Assembly (NCBI RefSeq): GCF_900996235.1
Contig: NZ_CAAJGM010000055.1
Span: 1-64,000, forward strand
DNA: 64,000 nucleotides
Source of the DNA: Paraburkholderia sp. BCC1885
GTDB lineage: Bacteria; Pseudomonadota; Gammaproteobacteria; Burkholderiales; Burkholderiaceae
Direction: 5' to 3'
Positions 57,986 through 64,000 of the stretch are shown here, one piece after another (positions within the stretch are counted from its first letter, which is position 1; every line of letters starts with the position of its first letter). The notes under the pieces are model-generated. The model made no database searches, was not told the DNA's origin, and saw nothing but the letters and a program-made list of their open reading frames with translations. Made by a program: the position numbers and the translations under genes.

Positions 57986-59527
57986 ATGTTTTCCCGACTT
58001 TCGATCAAGGTCCGCATCTGGGCGACCGTGGGATGCCTCGTCGCGCTTCTGCTCGCGATTGGCGTGTTGAGTCAGTTCAGCACCGATTCCGGCCGCACCG
58101 CCCTGCGTGAAACCTATTCCGTCCAGCTCGCCTCGGCGGTCGCGATGGGCGACAGCAAGTACAACCTTGCGATTGCCCGCGTGACCATGGACCGCGCGCT
58201 GCTGCACCCCGAATCGCCCGATCTGCCGACGCTGATCGCCAAGGTACACGGTTATCTGACCACCTCCAAACAGGCCCTCGCGCGCTATCTCGCCCAGCCT
58301 CACGACCCCGAAGAGCAGCGCCGCGCCGATCTCGTATCCGCCAATTTCGACAAGCTGGTCAGCGAAGGCATCGATCCCGCCGTGCAGGCGCTGCAGCGCG
58401 GCGACGCGAAAACGGCCGACACGATCACGATGAACACCATGCCGGTGTTGTCGCTCGCGCTGACCAAAAGCACCGATCAACTGAACACCTATCTGCTCAA
58501 GCGCGGCGCCGACAACTACGACGGCTTCCAGCAGACGCTCAAGACCATGAGCATCGTATCGGCTGCGGCGATGCTGTTGGGCGTCGCCGTCGCCGCCTTG
58601 TGCGCGTGGGGCCTGCAAAAGGCGATCTCCGTGCCGCTCGCCGATGCGGTACGCGCCTGCTCAGCGATGTCGAAGGGTGACCTCACGCATCCGATCGCAA
58701 ACGCCGGTCACGACGAAATGGGGCATCTGATGCGCGCCCTCGCCGCCATGCGCGACGGCTTGTCAGGCACGGTGTCGTCCGTGCGTGACGGCAGCGCAAG
58801 CATGGTCACCGCCACCCAGGAAATTGCCGCCGGCAACGCGGACCTGTCGCGGCGCACCGAATCGCAGGCTGCGGCGCTCGAACAGACCGCCGCCAGCATG
58901 GAACAACTGACAGCCACCGTGAAGCAGAACAACGCCAACGCCAGCCACGCCAGCGAACTCGCGCGCCAGGCCTCGGAGATCGCCGCGAGCGGCGGCGGCG
59001 TGATGGATCAGGTGGTGGGCACGATGGCCGATATCCACGTTCAATCGGAAAAGATGTCGACCATCATCGGCGCCATCGAAGGCATCGCCTTTCAGACCAA
59101 CATCCTCGCGCTGAATGCCGCGGTCGAAGCCGCGCGGGCCGGCGAACAGGGGCGCGGTTTCGCGGTGGTCGCGAGCGAAGTACGCACGCTCGCGCAACGC
59201 TCGGCCGCGGAGGCGAAGGAAATCAAGAGCCTGATCCAGGCGGCGGCCACGCGCGTCGACGACGGCACGGGTCTCGTCGAAACCGCCGGCACCACCATGC
59301 AGCAGATCGTGCAGTCGATCCGCCGCGTCAGCGACATCATGACCGCGGTCGCCGCGGCATCCGGTGAGCAAAGCGACGGCATCGAGCAGGTCAACCGCGC
59401 CGTCTCGCAGATGGACGAAGTGACCCAGCAAAACGCGGCGCTGGTCGAACAAACGACGGCAGCAGCGCTCTCGCTGGATGAACAGGCGAGGACGCTGCAA
59501 CTGGCGGTGTCGCGCTTCAGGCTCTGA
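57986..59527 (+). CDS. Methyl-accepting chemotaxis protein
   Basis: 513 aa. First membrane helix ([20 protein letters not shown]), a periplasmic four-helix-type sensor of about 150 residues, second helix ([20 protein letters not shown]), HAMP, and a cytoplasmic signalling domain with the hairpin tip [30 protein letters not shown]. The C-terminus (LAVSRFRL) has no NWETF-type docking peptide. The ATG at 57986 is chosen because it starts the family-like [12 protein letters not shown]; 20 extra codons lie upstream. Confidence 0.92.
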   Translation: MFSRLSIKVRIWATVGCLVALLLAIGVLSQFSTDSGRTALRETYSVQLASAVAMGDSKYNLAIARVTMDRALLHPESPDLPTLIAKVHGYLTTSKQALARYLAQPHDPEEQRRADLVSANFDKLVSEGIDPAVQALQRGDAKTADTITMNTMPVLSLALTKSTDQLNTYLLKRGADNYDGFQQTLKTMSIVSAAAMLLGVAVAALCAWGLQKAISVPLADAVRACSAMSKGDLTHPIANAGHDEMGHLMRALAAMRDGLSGTVSSVRDGSASMVTATQEIAAGNADLSRRTESQAAALEQTAASMEQLTATVKQNNANASHASELARQASEIAASGGGVMDQVVGTMADIHVQSEKMSTIIGAIEGIAFQTNILALNAAVEAARAGEQGRGFAVVASEVRTLAQRSAAEAKEIKSLIQAAATRVDDGTGLVETAGTTMQQIVQSIRRVSDIMTAVAAASGEQSDGIEQVNRAVSQMDEVTQQNAALVEQTTAAALSLDEQARTLQLAVSRFRL

Positions 59528-59671
59528 AGCGCAGATTGGCAAAGCGGTTGTGTGAGCGGTTGAGTTACATTCGGGAGTGCGGCGCGGCGTCGAGGTTGCG
59601 GGTTTCCTGCATACGTCCGCAAGCGGCGCCGCCGTCATGGAATTCAACACGAAAACTCACTACGCCGATCG

Positions 59672-61412
59672 ATGCCGAATCAAACCCTGCTACAACTTCT
59701 CAATGCCCGCGTCCAGGAAGCGCTCGCGGCCGCAGGCTGTGCGGACGCTTGCGCCAATGTTCAAGCCGCGAGCCGTCCCGAGCACGGCGACTATCAGGCC
59801 AACGGAATCATGGCCGCAGCCAGGTCGCGCAAGCTCAATCCGCGCGAGCTGGCGCAGTCGGTGGTGGAGCACCTTAAGCTCGACGGCATTGTCAGCCGCG
59901 TTGAGATCGCGGGCCCTGGCTTCATCAACCTGACGATTGCACCGGACTATCTGGCGCGCTGGGTGCGAACCGCGCTCGACGATGCGAGCGGCCTCGCCGT
60001 GCCGCGCGTGAGCGGTCAGGACGCGCAATGCGTCGCGATCGATTACTCGTCGCCGAATCTCGCCAAAGAGATGCACGTGGGCCATCTGCGCTCGACCGTC
60101 ATCGGCGATGCGCTCGCGCGCGTGCTGCGCTTCGTCGGCCACAAGGTCGTCGCGCAAAATCACGTGGGCGACTGGGGCACGCAGTTCGGCATGCTGACGG
60201 CTTGCATGGACGAAGCCAGTCACGACGATGCATCGAGCCTCGCCCTCGCCGACCTCGAAGTGTTCTACCGGCACGCGAAAAAACGCTTCGACGAAGATCC
60301 CGCCTTCGCCGATCGCGCGCGCGACTACGTGGTCAGACTGCAGGGCGGCGATCCGCGTGTGCTCGAACTATGGAAGCGTTTTCTCGACGCCTCGATGAGC
60401 CATTGCGAGGAAATCTACCGCCAGCTCAATGTAGGCTTGACACCGGCCGACGTGCACGGCGAAAGCGCCTATAACGACGACCTGCCCGTGGTGGTTGCGG
60501 ATCTGCAGGCCAAAGGCCTCGCCGTCACCAGCGACGGCGCCCAGGTGGTGTTCCTCGACGAGTTCAGCAGCAAGGACGGCGTGCCGGCCGCGTACATCGT
60601 GCAGAAACAGGACGGCGGCTACCTCTACGCCACCACCGACCTCGCCGCAATACGCTATCGCACCACCGCGTTGCAGGCCACGCGCCTGCTCTACGTGGTC
60701 GACGCCCGCCAGAAACTGCATTTCCAGCAGGCCTTTGCCGTAGCGCGCCGGGCGGGCTATGTGCCGGCAGGCGTGCAACTGGAACATGTGGGTTTTGGCG
60801 TGGTGCTGGGCGACGACGGCAAGCCGTTCAAAACCCGCAGCGGCGACACCGTCAAACTCGCCGAGCTTCTCGCGGAAGCCACCCAGCGCGCCTTTGATCT
60901 CGTCACCGAAAAAAGTCCGGAGTTGCCGGAAGCCGAGCGGCGCGCGGTGGCCCGGGTCGTGGGCATCGGCGCGATCAAATATTTCGATCTCGCCAGGAAC
61001 CGCAGTACGGATTACGTCTTCGACTGGGCCAGCATGCTCTCCTTCGAAGGCAACACCGCGCCTTACCTTCAATACGCTTACACGCGTAATCAAGAGCGTG
61101 CTGCGCCGCGCCGGCGAGTGGGACGCCAATACGGAAGTGACACTCGCGGAACCTGCCGAGCGGCAACTCGCACTGCAACTGGCGCGCTTTGCCGACGCCG
61201 TGCTGGCCGTCGCGCAGGATGCATTGCCGAATTACCTGTGTGCCTATCTCTATGAACTCGCCGCGTCTCTCATGCGCTTTTACGAGGCGTGTCCGGTGCT
61301 CAATGCAAGCGGCGAGACACGCGCCAGCCGTTTGCAGCTATGCCGCCTGAGCGCCAATACGCTGCGCACGGGACTCGGGCTGTTAGGCATCGAGGTTCTT
61401 GAAGCCATGTGA
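59672..61412 (+). pseudogene. argS: Arginyl-tRNA synthetase gene with a one-base frameshift
   Basis: The reading frame from 59672 has full class I ArgRS features: the N-terminal Add-1-type domain, the HVGHLRS form of the HIGH motif in [17 protein letters not shown], and [17 protein letters not shown]. At about 61088 (CGT-AAT-CAA...) there is one extra A. Removing it restores [12 protein letters not shown] and the rest of the anticodon-binding domain ([28 protein letters not shown]) to a stop at 61412, giving about 579 aa, the usual ArgRS length. As read, the protein loses that domain. Either it is a decaying second copy or a sequence error. Confidence 0.88.
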
Positions 61413-61413
61413 G

Positions 61414-61493
61414 GATGTGACGACGTGGCAGCGAAAACCGCCGCGCGCAGGGATTAGAGAAAATCCTCTAGACGCGCGTGCGGTGGTCACATC
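61414..61493. repeat. Long nested inverted repeat after argS
   Basis: Outer arms GATGTGAC (61414-61421) and GTCACATC (61486-61493) are perfect. Inside, ACCGCCGCGCG (61437-61447) pairs with CGCGCG-T-GCGGT (61473-61484), leaving one bulge. At the tip, GGATT (61451-61455) pairs with AATCC (61462-61466). Together they form an 80-base hairpin. It has no T tract; it could end or stabilise argS mRNA. Confidence 0.6.
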
Positions 61494-61532
61494 TGCAAGA
61501 AAACAACAAAATTTATTTCTATCAAACAAATT

Positions 61533-61764
61533 TTGACTGCGCCATTGTGGCTTGATAATGTTTGCAACCAATCGTAAGGCAGATCGAAAAGAGACTTGGT
61601 GGGGCGGTAAAAGACGCTGTTTTAGCAGCGTCGCCAAAAGGCGGTAACGCAAGAAAGCCGTTCTTCGCAGCTGGAACGACGCGTTACAGACCCGGCAAAC
61701 CGCTGAGCCCATCAGTCGAACAGGATTCGAATAAAGCATTTCGTAAGGAATGCAAACTATTTTT
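61533..61764 (+). ncRNA. Candidate structured RNA or long leader
   Basis: TTGACT (61533-61538), 17 bases, TAATGT (61556-61561) is promoter-like. Downstream are GACGCTG-TTTTAG-CAGCGTC (61613-61632), CGCC-AAAA-GGCG (61632-61643), and an outer stem GTAACGC/GCGTTAC (61644-61650, 61681-61687) enclosing CGTTC/GAACG (61659-61663, 61674-61678). Last is GCATTTC-GTAA-GGAATGC (61736-61753) followed after 6 bases by TTTTT. This fits an sRNA of about 190 nt or the leader of the receptor gene. No known family recognised. Confidence 0.4.
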
Positions 61765-61987
61765 GTGTGCTTGACAAAAAGGTGCGATCGCCGTTAGCCC
61801 GAAAGAGGCTGAATCTCGATACGCGCCTAGCAAGATAAAAAACGCTGCGCAATCCGATAATAAATGTTTAGCAGTCCGATACTACTAAATACCAGGCTTC
61901 CTCGTTGGCCGGGCCGTGCGATGCGCGCAGCCCCGCGTGAGGAAAGCTGCTGACGGAATCCGGCGGATGCTCGCCGTGCATAGAGTG

Positions 61988-62008
61988 GAGAGGTCCAAAA
62001 GGCCTCTC
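61988..62008 (+). other. Hairpin in the receptor leader
   Basis: GAGAGG-T-CC, loop AAAA, GG-CCTCTC: 8 bp with one bulged T, 43 bases before the receptor start. It is not followed by a T tract beyond TT, so it is more likely a leader structure than a terminator. Confidence 0.4.
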
Positions 62009-62050
62009 TTCACACAACAGCGTATGGCCTTACTGACAAGTGTGAGGGGA

Positions 62051-64000
62051 ATGATGAAACAAAGGGCATTAGCAGTCGCCATCCGAAGAATAATCTGGGC
62101 CGAGTTGGCACTGACGACCGCGATCGCCGCTCCGGCGTTTGCGCAAAGTACACCGGCGGCACCAGCGGCAGCGGCTTCGGGTACTGCGGCTGCAGCTGCT
62201 CCGGCAGCCGCTTCGGGCGCGGCAACCACGACGGACAACAAGAACGTCAAGCAGCTGCAAACGTTCCAGGTGACGGGTTCGCTGATCCGCCAGGCGGACA
62301 AGGTCGGGTTCAACCAGGTCCAGGTGGTCTCGCAGAAGGATATCCAGAGTTCGGGCGAGCAGAGCGTGGCAGACTACATGCGTTCGGTTACGGCCAATTC
62401 GGCTAACAGCTGGGGTGAAGCCAATGCCGACAGCTTTGCTGCAGGCGGCTCCGGTATCGCGCTGCGTGGTCTGAGCGAAAAGTACACACTGGTGCTCGTC
62501 GATGGGCAACGTGCTGCGCCGTTCGCCTTCGCGGTCAACGGCACAGACCAGTTCTTCGACCTGAATACGCTTCCGCTGAGCGCGATCGATCGCATCGAGG
62601 TCGTCAAGACGGGTGCGGTGTCGCAGTACGGCTCGGACGCTATCGCCGGCGTCGTTAACATCATTACCAAGCACGATTTCCAGGGCCTGCAACTCGACGG
62701 CGGCTATGGTGCGTCCACGGACGGCGGCGCTGGCACGACCAAGTTCAGCGTCCTCGCCGGTTTCGGCAACCTGGCATCGGATGGCTACAACATCACTGCG
62801 ACTGCCAGCGTCTACAAAGACAACGGCTTTACGCTCGCGGACCGCGACACGACCGAAAATCAGGACTTCACGGGCCGCGCCTTCGGCGGCAACGTCCAGA
62901 CGCCGACCTATCTTCTGAATGCAGCCACGGGTCTGTCGACCGTGCCATTCAATTGCACCGGCACGGTGGCGCCCTTCTCCTCCAGTCTGCCGGTGGTGCA
63001 GGCGGGCGCGGTCACGGCGGGTAACGTGTGCCTGAAGAACACGGCCGAAGACTATTCGGTCGACCCGATGACCGAACGTTATAGCTTCAAGGTCCACGGC
63101 GATTTCAAGATCAACGACCAGACGACGGCATATGCCGACTTGTGGGAAAGCAACAACAAGACGACGACGAGCGACGGCCCCGTGCTCCTCGGCAACGGTC
63201 TGCAGTACAACGCAGCCACGAAGACAGTTAGCCCGTATTCGACGATTCTCCCCGCCAACAATCCGTATAACTCCACCGGCGTGGCGCAGGAACTGTTCGG
63301 TTCCCTGCCCTCGACGTATAACTCGGTGACGGACTCGAACTTCTGGCGCGCGGCGATGGGCGTAAAGGGCACCTTCTCGGTCGGCAAGGAAGACTGGGAC
63401 TGGAACGCGGCGTACACGCATTCGATGAGCACGGTAAGCAATACGCTCAACGGTGTGGTCAACGTGAATGGCCTGAACAACGCGCTCAATAACGGTACGT
63501 ACGACTTCTTCAATCCGTCGGCCACGCCGGGTGTCCTCAACAGCATTCTGCAATCGGCGGACAACCTCGGTATCTCGAAGCTGGATGCTGTGGATGCGAC
63601 GTTGGCGACGCCGAACCTGTTCCATCTGCCTACCGGCGATGTCGGCTTTGGTCTGGGTGCGCAGTTCCTGCACGAAAGCGAGCTGATCGAGGAAGGCGGT
63701 GCCTACACGACAGGTGCGGTGCTAAACCCGAACCTGCAGGAAGTGGCCGGCGAACGCAACGTTGCCGCAGTGTATTACCAGGTTGACGTTCCGCTGATCA
63801 ACAAGATGCTGACGTTCAGCCAGTCGGGCCGTTACGACCATTACAGCGACTTCGGCGGTGCGTTCTCGCCGCGTTTCGCCCTGCGCTTCCAGCCGATCCA
63901 GCAGTTCACGACGTACGCTTCGTACACCCGTGGGTTCCGCGCACCGGAATTCCTCGAGAACACGAACTCGTCGAACCTCGGCATTCAACCGGACCAAACT
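62051..64000 (+). CDS. TonB-dependent outer-membrane receptor (partial, 3' end missing)
   Basis: At least 650 codons, open to the window edge; starts at ATGATG (62051/62054) after a GAGGGG site. Signal peptide about 30 residues (ending APAFAQ), then an Ala/Pro/Ser-rich stretch, a TonB-box-like FQVTGS, the plug domain (DYMRSVTANSANSWGEANADSFAAGG; LRGLSEKYTLVLVDGQRAA; IDRIEVVKTGAVSQYGSDAIAGVVNIITK) and barrel strands to the end (YASYTRGFRAPEFLE). The ligand is unknown; the plug is of the broad iron-complex/carbohydrate type with no specific mark. Confidence 0.88.
   Translation, partial: MMKQRALAVAIRRIIWAELALTTAIAAPAFAQSTPAAPAAAASGTAAAAAPAAASGAATTTDNKNVKQLQTFQVTGSLIRQADKVGFNQVQVVSQKDIQSSGEQSVADYMRSVTANSANSWGEANADSFAAGGSGIALRGLSEKYTLVLVDGQRAAPFAFAVNGTDQFFDLNTLPLSAIDRIEVVKTGAVSQYGSDAIAGVVNIITKHDFQGLQLDGGYGASTDGGAGTTKFSVLAGFGNLASDGYNITATASVYKDNGFTLADRDTTENQDFTGRAFGGNVQTPTYLLNAATGLSTVPFNCTGTVAPFSSSLPVVQAGAVTAGNVCLKNTAEDYSVDPMTERYSFKVHGDFKINDQTTAYADLWESNNKTTTSDGPVLLGNGLQYNAATKTVSPYSTILPANNPYNSTGVAQELFGSLPSTYNSVTDSNFWRAAMGVKGTFSVGKEDWDWNAAYTHSMSTVSNTLNGVVNVNGLNNALNNGTYDFFNPSATPGVLNSILQSADNLGISKLDAVDATLATPNLFHLPTGDVGFGLGAQFLHESELIEEGGAYTTGAVLNPNLQEVAGERNVAAVYYQVDVPLINKMLTFSQSGRYDHYSDFGGAFSPRFALRFQPIQQFTTYASYTRGFRAPEFLENTNSSNLGIQPDQT

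Noticed and set aside
61562..61774. 70-codon frame in the gap before the receptor
   Set aside because: TTG start, no recognised features, and it overlaps strong RNA-like stems.
61771..61799. Perfect TTGACA at 61771 as receptor promoter
   Set aside because: The -10 position at 17-base spacing reads TTAGCC, a poor match; not enough to call.

Overview
The window is a high-GC, densely coding stretch from a beta-proteobacterium. Gene content and order point to Burkholderiaceae, most likely Paraburkholderia: a phnSTUV-phnR-phnA-phnY phosphonate cluster, a bcsD-P-Q-A-B-Z-C cellulose cluster, and many small Burkholderia-type conserved genes. There is no rRNA, tRNA, CRISPR array, prophage or insertion sequence that I can support. 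It looks like accessory catabolic and lifestyle DNA of a chromosome or megaplasmid. The species call is inference from gene content only.

Layout. (1) 0.3-8.5 kb, minus strand: one long operon for uptake and breakdown of 2-aminoethylphosphonate and related compounds (phnS, T, U, V, then regulator phnR, phosphonoacetate hydrolase phnA, phosphonoacetaldehyde dehydrogenase phnY, and an HD-domain protein closely resembling the oxygenase PhnZ). The aminotransferase phnW that would link AEP to PhnY is not in the window. (2) 8.9-26.8 kb: a mosaic of single genes: a DeoR regulator, a UbiB-like protein that has lost most kinase motifs, an EamA exporter, an L,D-transpeptidase, nadE, two acid-type peptidases (S53 sedolisin and S10 carboxypeptidase), LysE with divergent AsnC, an ArsR-type regulator with an Old Yellow Enzyme, DedA and several small proteins. 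(3) 26.9-34.5 kb: a galactoside operon (MalK-type ATPase, GH42 beta-galactosidase, binding protein, two permeases) divergent from a LacI regulator, with a perfect 18-bp palindrome at the promoter. (4) 34.5-50.5 kb: a membrane GGDEF-EAL protein beside the complete cellulose synthase operon; BcsC carries an about 300-residue Pro/Gln/Tyr-rich insert before its outer-membrane barrel. (5) 50.7-64 kb: YkgJ and DUF2252 proteins, a hybrid histidine kinase, DUF72, an NADP-dependent reductase, a chemoreceptor, an argS gene broken by one extra base, a highly structured 640-bp non-coding region, and the start of a TonB-dependent receptor that runs off the end.

The points most worth a second look are the frameshifted argS, the structured non-coding region after it (long hairpin, then a promoter-like sequence followed by nested stem-loops), the BcsC low-complexity insert, the degenerate UbiB paralogue, the PhnZ-like protein in a PhnA/PhnY operon, and several clean candidate operators (TTCGACA repeats at phnR; 18-bp palindrome at the galactoside operon; 20-bp AT-rich palindrome at the ArsR/nemA pair). 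All functional calls come from reading translated sequence; no database search was run.
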